A DNA stretch of 64,000 nt from Alnus glutinosa (Eukaryota > Streptophyta > Magnoliopsida > Fagales > Betulaceae), in NCBI RefSeq assembly GCF_958979055.1, contig NC_084887.1, positions 22,813,044 to 22,877,043 of the forward strand. The letters are read 5' to 3'. The translations under genes and the position numbers were made by a program. Numbering within the stretch: the stretch's first letter is position 1; every line of letters starts with the position of its first letter. Below are positions 54,845-64,000 of this stretch, piece by piece. The notes under the pieces are model-generated. The model saw only the letters and a program-made list of their open reading frames with translations. It was not told where the DNA came from and ran no database searches.

Positions 54845-56480
54845 TTAGTAAGTCTGTAAGAAGGCGGTTTTGGGTTTAATACGTGAAAGGGAAAGGATCT
54901 GAAAATAAATAAATAAAAATACATAGAGCTTGGGTTTAATACAAAAATACATGAATCCTCCGTCCGGACATCGATTTAGCCCACGACCTGTTTGAGGCAG
55001 AAAATATGGAAAACTAGATGGAGCATAGAACTTGGGAGTAGGTCCAATCGATAAGCTACCTTGCCAACTCATTGAGGATTTGGAAAGGTCCATAGAAGCG
55101 TTGTTTCGACAAAGGTTGGAGCAAATCGGACGGGGCCATTTGTTTCGTACTTGTGGCATTGGCAAACCTCACACTCCACCATATATTTATAGATGTCACG
55201 TCGCATGTTCGGCCAATAGACTAGTTTATTGACTTGTTGGACCGTCTTAAAATAGTCGGACTAGCCCGTTGTAGGCTCGGGTGGAGTTCATCTAGAATTA
55301 TTGTTCTCCGTGGAGAGGTAGGTACAACAACGAGGTAGCCATTTTAGCGTAACACCCATCATCAATTGAATAAAGCATCACTCTTAATGACAAATGGTTG
55401 AGAGAAATCCGGTAGCGTAAGCATGAAAGTGGTGGTCATGGCTTTCTTTAAGGGAATTGAAAGCCTTCTCCGAGACTGGATCCATGCAAAATTCCCTTGT
55501 TCAAGTAGGGTGGCACAAATTTTGCCATAATTGTACACAAATTTTTGGTAAAAAGCGGGTGAGCTTGAGGAAACCACGTAGTCCGATTGCCGTATTCAGA
55601 GTTGGCCAATAAAGCATGCTTTGTATTTTGGATGGGTCAGCGACGACTCTTGCTAAGGATATGATATAACCGAGATACTCCACTTGCTCCACTCAAAAGG
55701 AGCATTTCGATTTTTTGACGAACAAATTGTATTTCTAGAGTTGGTGTAACGTTGCTTCCTGATGTTAGAGATGGGCTTCCCAAGTAGAGCTATATACCTA
55801 TGTCATCCATGAAGACCAATATAAATTTTCTAAGTGGGTGAAATACCTCGTTCATCAAATTTTGAAATGTCAATGACGCCTCGTGAGTATGGAAGGTTGT
55901 CTTTGGAATATCAGGTTCATCAATCCGAATTTGGTGGTACCCCAAACGCAAGTCAAGTTTAGAAAAGTAGCAAGCTCTATGCAGTTTGTCCAAGAGCTCA
56001 TCTATCATCAGTATGGGAAACTTGTCTTTCAGCATGATCTGGTTGAGACTCTTGAGAGCACGGTAATCACCCCAAAGGCTTGTACAAACTGTTCAGCTTA
56101 GTACAGCCACCTCAAAGGCTCTTTACCCTCGTAGCGAGAAAACTTGAGACGTGGCATTTTGGTGTTAATTAGATTGTCGATGCACCTAAGTTTGATGGTA
56201 TTAAGAGTGCCGGAGGAAGTGGGCTAGTGCTCCGGGGCTTGTGGCAGAGGTGGCGGTAGAGGCCCACAATTGGAGTAGCCTTCACTGAATTCAGCCTGCA
56301 TGCGCTGGACATTTTAAGAGAGACAACCATACTTGAAGTTGAGAGCTGAAAGAACTTCAACCATTCCCTCAATTGTTGTTCAAAGCGCTCCATGAAACGA
56401 TTAATGTGATGGTCCAATTTTGTGTTCTTCCTGCTTATAGGTATGGACCATACACCAGATGGGGTATGCTCTAATATCAA
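54845..56480 (-). mobile_element. Ty3/gypsy LTR retrotransposon remnant (fossil)
   Basis: Minus-strand remains of a Ty3/gypsy element. Recognisable parts, in the family's order, are a gag piece, reverse transcriptase ([13 protein letters not shown] wording), the start of RNase H, the integrase zinc-binding region and an integrase C-terminal piece. It is broken, with roughly half a dozen or more breaks, and only portions of each domain remain. No flanking LTR pair was recognised. By its state of decay it is an old insertion. Confidence 0.82.
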
Positions 56481-57525
56481 ATGATAATTATTTTACCTGG
56501 TTTAAGGTAATTTTTGAAGTATTTTTGTTTGTTAGGGATTATAAGTTTATTTGTAATAGTTAAGAATTCTTATCCCTTAAGAATTATGAATCCTTATTCA
56601 ATTTGTTTTAGGTTTTTAAATAATAATTTACAAAAACTACATTTTTATCTCACAATGCTTATATGACAATCCCAACAAACCCTTGTTAAAGAAAATAAAT
56701 AAAAATAAAAATAAAAAAATAAAAATTATTGGGACTGTCACAACATCAATGTGGGATAAATTTCTTCTAGCATTAGTCATTTTAGAATTTGGATTTGTAA
56801 CCTATAAATAGGCATGCTATGGACTTTTTCTGATTGTATGTTCCAACTCTTTGTTACCCTACACATTCCATACAACATAAACTAAATTTAGTCATCTACG
56901 GAGGGACCTTAAGTCATAGTTGCATTCCTTTTACAAAGGAGATGCAATTTGGGATACCAGATGAAAAAAAAAATTTTAGGCCATCCCATCTGGTGCAGTG
57001 AATAATTTGGGACCGCCAGTGAAAGACATTGACATGGACAACCTGCTTTGAATCAAACATTGGTTGGTTAGATGTAGGCAGGAATTGTTTCGGTTGGATA
57101 TGTTTAAAGATTAATGTCATATCCACCTAATCTAGACCTAACTTGCACACTCTTCTTACCCAACCAGTGTGTTTTTAAATGTTTTTCTTGTCCACCACCT
57201 TAATTAATTGCTTCCAGCTCACTGTGAACGATAGCAATTATAGCGTTTACGTGATTCTCTCAGCTATGAAGACTTTGAAGCTGCTCCATGGAATTTTCCA
57301 AGTAATGGTTGAATAAACAGCTATGGGACTTTGGCTGAGAGAATTTGCTCCAGGGTGCATTACTACTAACACTTGTGGCTGCAGATATCAGTTAAGTGAC
57401 CTCCATTTTCCATAGCCAGCATAATAGCTAGGGTGACACAAGACTTCTAACAGTGTCTATCTCATAATATGGAGAATAAATCTAAGACCACCTGATTAGA
57501 TGGAATTTGAATTCATCACCAACTC
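56481..57525. other. Spacer upstream of the gypsy remnant
   Basis: No host gene. A CTATAAATAG box near 56803 in a promoter-like context might belong to an old LTR, but no second copy exists in the window to test this. Confidence 0.35.
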
Positions 57526-57529
57526 CACC

Positions 57530-58904
57530 CTCACAGAAAATACCTTTTTTCTCAATTGATGACGGAAAAGGGGAAAAATAATAAGCGGGCAAATTTGAAA
57601 GAGTACTTTTAATCAATGTCGACCTACCACCCTATGACAAATAAGGCTTTTTCCAACCAGCCAACCAGCCAAACATTGTCCATTTTTTCAATAATACCAT
57701 TCTATATTGACTTAGCCTTGTACGAAGTTCCCAACGGAAGACCCAAATGCTTCAAGGCAAAGAGGACACCCTACAACCAAGGATATGAGCTAAACCTCCA
57801 ACATTATCCGCAATGCCAACAAAGAATAACTCTAATTTAGATAAGTTAATCTTCAACCCTGAAACAACTTCAAAACACAAGAATCGTCAGCACAAATGAT
57901 GGATATGATCCGAATTCGGGTCACAAAACATCAAAGCATCATCTCGAAACGAAGAAAAGAGACACTAGGAGTTCATCAGTATTTCTCGACCCCATCGAGA
58001 AACTTGATAAGAGCTCCCTATCCACTGTGGCAGACAACATTCTACTCAAAGCTTCCAATGACAACTACAAACAGCAGAAAAAAGAAAAAAAAAAAAAAAA
58101 AAAAGGTCCCTTGTCTCAGCCCCCCGAAACCTATTAGAAAGGAGAGCCATTAATCATCACAAAGAAATGCATTGAAGAAATAAAGTGAGCTATCCAAACT
58201 CTACATTTCTCCCCAAGGCCACATCTCCTTAACAGCTGGCATGAAATCCCAGTTAACAACATCATAGGCCTTCTCTATGTTCAATTTACAGAACGTAGCA
58301 GGTTGCCCTAATCTAATTCAACTATCAAGACATGCATTAGCTACAAGAGCCCATTCTCCCCCTAATGAATGCATTATGAGATCTAGAAATGACTGTCTCC
58401 ATCACTATTTTCAACCGATTGGCTAAGACTTTAGAGATAATTTTATAAACAGCACCCACAAGACTAGGGCTTTGTTTGTTAATGTGTTTTTTTTCTTCTC
58501 TTTTTTTTTTTGGGGGGGGGGGGGGGGGTGTTGGGGCAGGTTTTTTGTTTGAAAAAATGGACAAAAATCCTAAATAGTAAATATCCATGGTCCTAGTTTT
58601 CTTAGGGATAAGGGAAATAAAAGTTATATTGATTTTTTTTTTTTTCAAACTCCCCTCAAAGATGAGACTCCTGAAATACATTTATGATATCCTCTTTAAA
58701 GACCTCCCAACAAGTCTGGAAAAAAGCCATGGAACAACCATTAGGGCTCGGGATTTTATCACCATTTAGAGCCCCCAGCACTTCAAGAATTTCACTCTGC
58801 CTCCAACTCACTTCTTCAAAAAGAATAGACATTTCCAAACAGTGGCGGACCCAACCTTGTGAATATGGGGGGGCCAAATTGAAAAAAAAAAAATAGGGGG
58901 CCAA
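57530..58904 (-). pseudogene. LINE reverse transcriptase (second LINE)
   Basis: Reads in several frames: EILEVLGALNGDKIPSPNGC (usual GDKAPGPDG, so catalytic-core context altered), ITFISLIPKK, LVGAVYKIISKVLANRLK, NAFIRGR, SGLKINLSKLELF and PLKHLGLPLG. A T-run plus 17 G (58501-58528) interrupts the frame after LIPKK. Ends at PFPSSIEKK near 57530. Dead. Confidence 0.8.
58512..58528 (+). repeat. G17 homopolymer next to T-run
   Basis: Seventeen G after about fourteen T, inside the LINE reverse transcriptase. Assembly length here is unreliable. Confidence 0.9.
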
Positions 58905-58992
58905 AACTAAAAATAAATAAATAAATTAGGGGTAAAATTTTGGGGCTTGGAGGGGCCAGGGCCCCCCCGGCCCATATGTTGGTCCACCACTA
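58840..58992. mobile_element. hAT-type MITE, 153 bp, inserted in the LINE
   Basis: Ends CAGTGGCGGACC and, inverted, TAGTGGTGGACC, with a perfect 8-bp target duplication TTTCCAAA at 58832-58839 and 58993-59000. The CAGTGGCGGA start and 8-bp duplication are hallmarks of hAT elements. The core is G/A-rich (GGGGGGGCCAAATTG, GGGGGGCCAAAACTA). Confidence 0.88.
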
Positions 58993-59342
58993 TTTCCAAA
59001 TCCTTAGAAATCTCTTCTTTTCTCAACCTTTCACCATCAAATCAAGATCTTTGAATTCATCCAATAGAACCTTTTTATTCTTCTCAATGTTGTTTATAAA
59101 AAAAAAAAAATGTTGCCAAAAACTTCCTCATTCCATTTTTTTTAGATTGGTTTTCAAGGCTTTCAATTTATGTGCCAAAATAAAACTAAGGGAGCCTTGA
59201 AAGTTGTAGGACGCCCTCCATTGTTTCACCTGATCCACAAAGCCCTCTGATCATTATCACATATTCTCAAACTTAAAAAACCGACTACTCCAAACAACAC
59301 AATGATACCGAAAGATTCTAGGGAGCCTCCTCTGATAAACAT

Positions 59343-60000
59343 CTAAAAACTGTGCTCCCAATAAGGAGATAGAAGAAACCTGTCAATTCTAGACCACCCC
59401 AAAGGATCACGACTATCAAACCACGTGAAGTTCATGCCTACAAGAAGGATATCTATAAGGCCCTGATTAAAGATGAACTCGAAAAACTCCAACATGGCTA
59501 GGGAAAGATGGGTATCATTACACCTCTCACTCAGGTAGCAAATGATGTTAAAATCACCCCCAATACACCATGGCAATTCCTACCAACTAGTCAACCCCGC
59601 CAATTTGTCCTAAAGCATTTTCCTGTCTTTGTCATCATCGTGACCATAAATACCTACAAAAGCCCACTCAAAATTTTCATCGACACTTCTAAAGGAGCAA
59701 GCAATTGAAAAAGCCCCAACACATTCCTCAATCCTTTCCACCACCCTCTATCGCACATTAACAAAATCCCTCCATAGGCCCCTCTTGACCCCAAATAATA
59801 CCATTCCACATTGACAACCCCATAAACTACGGACATAGCCCTAGAAAAACAAACCCCTATTTAGTTTCTTGTAAGCAGACAATGTCTCCAATCCCATAGA
59901 AGACTCCTAACCTCAACCTGTTATCCCTCTCATTCAGCCCTCTCACATTCCATGATAAAATCTTAGGATTCATTAAGAACAAGTTGAACCCCTCCCTTTT
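59343..60000 (-). pseudogene. LINE endonuclease (second LINE)
   Basis: From MNPKILSWNVRGLNERD through GDIVCLQETK (Glu of the active site), GGILLMCDRGWWKGL, to CIGGDFNIICYLSER, FTWFDSRDP and RIDRFLLSPYW. Clearly an AP-like endonuclease N-terminal two-thirds; frame shifts separate the three blocks. The start codon region lies 30 bp from the Helitron left end. Confidence 0.8.
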
Positions 60001-61071
60001 TTTTTACCTCTACTAGAATGCCCTCCCTTATCATATATATATATAATAGAGGAATCACTAAGAAGATTGCATAACATTCAAACAAGTGGCATTTTAAAAT
60101 GTTTCCAAGTGTCCATTTTAAGTTAAACGGTGAGTTTAAGTTTGTGTTAAAATGTAGTAATCAACTCACTCCCTATTTCAATGCTAAATAAAAACTAAAT
60201 CCCTATTTTTTCTCTCAAAAAAAAAAAAAAAACCGTTGCTATACATTGAGAAAAAAAAAAACAAACAACCGTTGCTTGCAAAAAAGAAAAACTGTACATT
60301 GCTATTCATTGATAAAAAACAAACAACGCTGCTGTACATAGGAAAAAAAAAAAAACCGCTGCAAAGCCTGCTATACATTGTTTCGAATTATTGGTAGAGA
60401 CATGCTACAGGTTTTAACCATACTAGGATTCACTACTTGCAAGGGTCCTCCATTAAAACCATTTGATAAACTATTGGTTGTTCTACTCTCAAAGAGGTAA
60501 CTAACTTTCTTCTTGACTTAAAAAAAAAAAAAAACTTTCTTCTTCTTTCTACATATTGTGTGTTTGTGCTGTTTTTATACGTGAAATAACATAGTTTCAT
60601 AGGGCCTTTCACAATTTATACATGAATTATGTAATTCTTTACGGTACAAAATTACGGGTTAGTTTTAAAATTTGCACTTATGGATGTATGTAGTGCTGTT
60701 ATTAAATCTACTAGGACCAACGATACTCAAGAAAAAAATAGAGTGCTGAAGTAAAGATTTTTTTTCTTAGAAAAAAAAAAAAAATCTTTTACTTTTGTTA
60801 AGCACTTTTTTTTTTTTTTTGGTCGTTCTATAGATGTTGAATTTAACGTTAATTTAGTCTAGGGTATCTATTTAATCCAAAAGTATGTTGCATTAACGTA
60901 TCTTTATGTTTTTATGTATAAATTTTTTGTGACTGTAAATTCATTTTTTTCCTTTAATGTTTGTTTATTGAAAAAGTTTCTTGAGACATCGATCTGAATT
61001 TCGGTTTGGGTTGAGATCTGATTTTATCTTTGTTTTGTTTGTGAAATATTTGGTTGGGCGATTATTTATTT

Positions 61072-61323
61072 GAATGTTTTGTCTTTTGGTTTTTTTTTTT
61101 TTTTTTAATTATTCATTTGTTTGATTTGACAGATTTTTAGGCACTTTTTGTAAGTACAAGCAAAAGAAGTAAAAAATTTATTGGATTATTATATTTGAAT
61201 GTTTGGTCTTTTTTTTTTTTTTTTAATTATTCATTTGTGTGATTTGTCAGATTCTTAGGCATTTTTTTGTAAGTACAGGCAAAAGAAGGAAAAAAATTAT
61301 TGGATTATTACGCAGCAAAGGAA
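61072..61323. repeat. 126-bp tandem duplication within the Helitron
   Basis: Copy 1 from GAATGTTTTGTC at 61072, copy 2 from GAATGTTTGGTC at 61198; shared words TTAATTATTCATTTGTGTGA and TTGTAAGTACA.GCAAAAGAAG. A faint third copy (TTTTTAGGCATTAAATATTG) follows near 61640. Confidence 0.75.
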
Positions 61324-61692
61324 CATAAATACTTTCAAAACACAAAAGAGATGTTGAGTGAAATAATTTATTTTATTTTGTTTTGTATATATATATATAT
61401 CCTGTTTATTTTGCTTTGCATTTTTTAAATGTTTGAAATTATAATGGTTTTATTTATATTGAAATTTAATAAGTATCACATCAACAATATCAAAGAGTCC
61501 AACTAATTGTCTATTGATACCTTGATAATCAAAAACTAGGTTTTGTTCTTGCTGTTCATTTAATTTAAAACTACACCCATGTAAACAATGATTTAAACAT
61601 GTTTTATGGGATTTTTTTAACCAATTGGTATGATTTACTCAGGTTTTTAGGCATTAAATATTGAGAAAAAGATTTTGGTTTATTTGGTATTC

Positions 61693-61697
<5 letters not shown>

Positions 61698-61740
<43 letters not shown>
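61698..61740 (+). repeat. Poly(A) run, over 40 bases
   Basis: An uninterrupted A tract inside the Helitron. Confidence 0.95.
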
Positions 61741-61743
<3 letters not shown>

Positions 61744-62046
61744 CTTAATTTTGCTATGTATTTTTTTCTAAAGTTTAAAATTATATGGTTTTTATATGTA
61801 TTAGAAGATGAATCAATAGGAGGAAAGCCTATAATCGAGATCATTTACAATATACGTTTACGTATTTTCATTCTTAATTATTCATAAATTTTTATTTTGT
61901 TTCTTAAATTAAATGTAGCATTCTAATACAATAATTCAAAACTTTTTTTTAAACTACTTTGCACATTATTTATTACTTTTTACACATAAGCACATGACGC
62001 AATTTCAATTAGTAAAAACCCGCGCATGACGCGGGTTATATGCTTG

Positions 62047-62800
62047 TTGTCATAGTTGATGGAACAAGCTATTCTCTTTAGTTCACGGTGCCCTCTGTTC
62101 AATGTCTGAGAAAGAGACCTAGGAGAACTAGTCAGAACAATGTGTTGTCGACTTGCTTCAATGGCCGTGAACAGAGCCATCATCTTAGCCTCAAACCCCT
62201 CACAGGACAACCCCACAACGTGACAGAAGATCTTTACTTTTGGAATCACCCAATCTGAGTAAATTGACTCAGGTAAAGTTGCTTCTTCAACTACAGCAAA
62301 GGGGTGGGTGTATTGACAAAGGCTCACCATCCATGATCCGTTCCTCATGATAAAGCACCATTTCGGAAGAAGAGAGCTCCTGGTCCCCGTAGCAACTAAC
62401 CAAATATGTACAAACATCACATCGATAGGTTTGACCGCACTATCTAAAGCTCCTTTCCTATTCTACTACCATCCCTCACACTCTTTTCCAAAGGAGACAG
62501 AATGATCCCATGGTGTAAACCAGAGAAACATTGAGAAAGACAACCTTTCCCCATCTTTGTTGTCACGAGCCCACTCCAAAACCTTAATGACACCCACACA
62601 ATCTGTCTTGTCGAAGCAAGGATTGTATCACTTGACGACCGAGTTAATTGAAGGAACACCTACTTCCATAGGCGCAACCACCCACAACCTAAACTTTGAA
62701 GTTCCGGCTCCAGGGCCACTTCCAGTAAGTTATGGGCAAGGGACGTCCTCTCCGACAATGGACAACATCAGTGGCTATGTGACAGAAGGAGACACCACAG
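62047..62800 (-). pseudogene. LINE ORF1-type (gag-like) C-terminal region (second LINE)
   Basis: Frames read VLEWARDNKDGERLSFSMF, VMFVHIWLVATG, LPESIYSDWVIPKVK, LSCEGFEAKMMALFTAIEAS and RGHRELKRIACSINYD; the last word is followed at once by the Helitron. In intact relatives this basic, SINYD..KGG.SSRG-ending segment closes ORF1 just upstream of the endonuclease start. At least two breaks. Confidence 0.65.
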
Positions 62801-64000
62801 ACACGGGAATGCCTACAGGACTCCCAAACTCTACATCCCTTGAAAAGCCCAAACTCCCCTCCCAACCTCCATCATTCCGAGCGGCGTTTATCATGGGAGA
62901 TGACATCGATGCTGCAAGAAGACCCGCTTGTTGTTCAACAGAGATATTACATATAATGCAGTATAGGAGACAAAATGAAGTCAAAGGGAATGAGTTAGAG
63001 ACAAATAGAAAATGTACAGGAACTCAAGTAAAGGGGGAAAAAAACCCTACCATAAGGAAGTCAGGAAAAATGACAACCATCACAACTGAAATTTGGGAAG
63101 AATAAAAATTAAAAAATCTATAATTGAAACTGCCTAGCAAGACAATCAATATTAAAGCATTTACGATCAAATCCCTTTCACTTTACAGGTGTGAGGTTAT
63201 AGGTAAATCAATTGAGATATCAAAACTTGCCCATTACCTTACTTAAAAGTGAAAATTTTAAATGCTATGGAGAAAATTAAACCAAGTGACTACATATGAA
63301 CATTAAGGATGATCATCTGAGAAAAACTTAAAAAATGATTTTCTGTTAACTATATGATCAAAGTGAATACATATGAAGGTAGAATCTAATGCATTGCAGT
63401 CCCTTTATAGTGCAACCTTCCCAAATCAATGTTAGTTAAAGACAATCCAAACACAAAGGATGATCATCTGGAACACTTACATGATTGCATGAGCAGCAAT
63501 CTGAAGCAATATCTTTTCCAATAGCTTTGAACTTCACACTTGACTTCTGCAATTGCTTAAAAGTTTTCTGCCAATCAATTTGAAAATGTAGTTGACAAGA
63601 TATGGCAACAACTAGATGGCTTACTTTCTGTTAACCCTGCATTTCAAACTCAAGTCACCTCAGATTCAAACTTTACTTTCATTCAATGGAGAAGCCAATA
63701 AAGCCTTCTGGCTCAAAATGCAATACCTTTAAAGAATAGATCTTCTTTAAGAAACCATTCCCATGGCTGGTGCTTCTTCGCCAGGGATAAAACTCATTAA
63801 TTTTTCAAAATTATGCTTCTCTTTCTATTATGCAGCACTTTATCGTTATCTAGTCCATATCAAACTCAAAGACACTGAAGGTTTGAAAAAGAAATTAGGA
63901 ATTCCAACTTCTGAATGACCATGATGCTTTGAAGTAGCAATTGATTAGAACAAAAATCTAAAATAATCCTCATGCCATCAGTTTTATTTCAGTTACTCAT
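62801..64000. other. LINE upstream part, then featureless DNA
   Basis: 62801-63105 may still be LINE ORF1 in antisense to an open plus-strand frame; beyond 63106 no gene, repeat or splice-supported exon was recognised to the window end. Confidence 0.35.

Larger units (their letters stand above)
60031..62046. mobile_element. Non-autonomous Helitron, 2016 bp, inserted in the LINE
   Basis: Begins TCATATATATATATAATAGA directly after A (60030) and ends with hairpin AACCCGCG-catga-CGCGGGTT (62018-62038) then ATATGCTTG before T (62047). Helitrons start with TC, end with a hairpin and CTRR, and enter between A and T; here the last four bases are CTTG, one step from CTAG. AAGTGGCATTTTAAAATG near the 5' end is also usual for plant Helitrons. 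Joining 60030 to 62047 restores an uninterrupted LINE reading (INYDNKGGHSSRGK), so both ends are exact. No Rep/helicase; it carries a 126-bp tandem duplication and a poly(A) run of over 40. Confidence 0.88.
57530..62800 (-). mobile_element. Second L1-type LINE, split by a Helitron and a hAT MITE
   Basis: Transcript order on the minus strand: ORF1 end (about 62800-62047), then after the Helitron the junction and endonuclease (60030-59340), reverse transcriptase (58920-57530). ORF1 wording includes VLEWARDNKDGERL, PKVKIFCHVVGLSCEGFEAK and RELKRIACSINYD. The endonuclease starts NPKILSWNVRGLNERDNRLR and includes GDIVCLQETK and WCIGGDFNII. RT wording includes FEEVSW, AVYKIISKVLANRLK and SGLKINLSK. 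The 3' end (zinc-binding region and tail) is absent beyond 57530 and the ORF has many breaks, including a T/G homopolymer block at 58486-58528. Confidence 0.82.

Noticed and set aside
56740-56900. Solo LTR
   Set aside because: A TATA-like box alone is not enough; no paired copy or target duplication could be found in the window.
62557-63105. 182-residue plus-strand frame
   Set aside because: Lies antisense to the LINE ORF1 region over much of its length and matches no family I know; possible but unsupported.

Overview
The window is nuclear DNA of a flowering plant, most likely a woody eudicot. The evidence is spliced plant gene families (a class B heat-shock factor, the EMS1 receptor kinase, a BFT/TFL1-type PEBP gene, an XBAT33-type ankyrin-RING ligase), AT-rich intergenic DNA full of MITEs, and nested plant transposons. 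No tRNA, rRNA or CRISPR was seen. Species cannot be fixed from the sequence alone.

Layout. 0-2.5 kb: AT-rich spacer with two copies of one MITE. 2.67-3.70 kb: HSFB2-type gene (2 exons, + strand) with a perfect heat shock element just upstream. 4-8.3 kb: spacer with a dispersed repeat and a 971-bp Harbinger-family element that carries the start of an NADPH-cytochrome P450 reductase gene. 8.4-12.3 kb: intronless EMS1-like LRR receptor kinase (- strand). 12.3-21.1 kb: gene-free, with MITEs, a 751-bp Mutator-type element with a perfect 9-bp target duplication, and a decayed hAT transposase. 21.16-30.31 kb: a CACTA element with a PIF/Harbinger element nested inside; the Harbinger has both of its genes plus a captured, tandemly duplicated piece of a GH17 beta-1,3-glucanase gene. 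30.64-34.29 kb: 5'-truncated LINE with RNase H. 37.2-38.7 kb: BFT-like PEBP gene (4 exons, + strand), SINE-like insert in intron 2. 39.8-40.6 kb: repeat and LINE tail. 41.0-48.7 kb: XBAT33-like E3 ligase (10 exons, - strand), with a GC-AG intron and a 3-kb intron holding a foldback element between two long direct repeats. 49-54.8 kb: gene-free, repeats and another Harbinger-family MITE. 54.8-56.5 kb: remains of a Ty3/gypsy element. 57.5-62.8 kb: a second LINE, split by a Helitron and also hit by a hAT MITE. The last kilobase is featureless.

The four host genes are unrelated single-copy regulators (heat response, anther cell fate, flowering time, protein turnover) and form no pathway together. 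The most notable feature is the Harbinger family, seen in three forms in one window: a transposase-bearing copy with a captured GH17 fragment, a Pack-type copy with a P450 reductase fragment, and a 329-bp MITE. Two insertions can be dated relative to their host element: the Helitron and the hAT MITE both entered an already resident LINE, and the Helitron's ends are set to the base because removing it restores the LINE reading frame.
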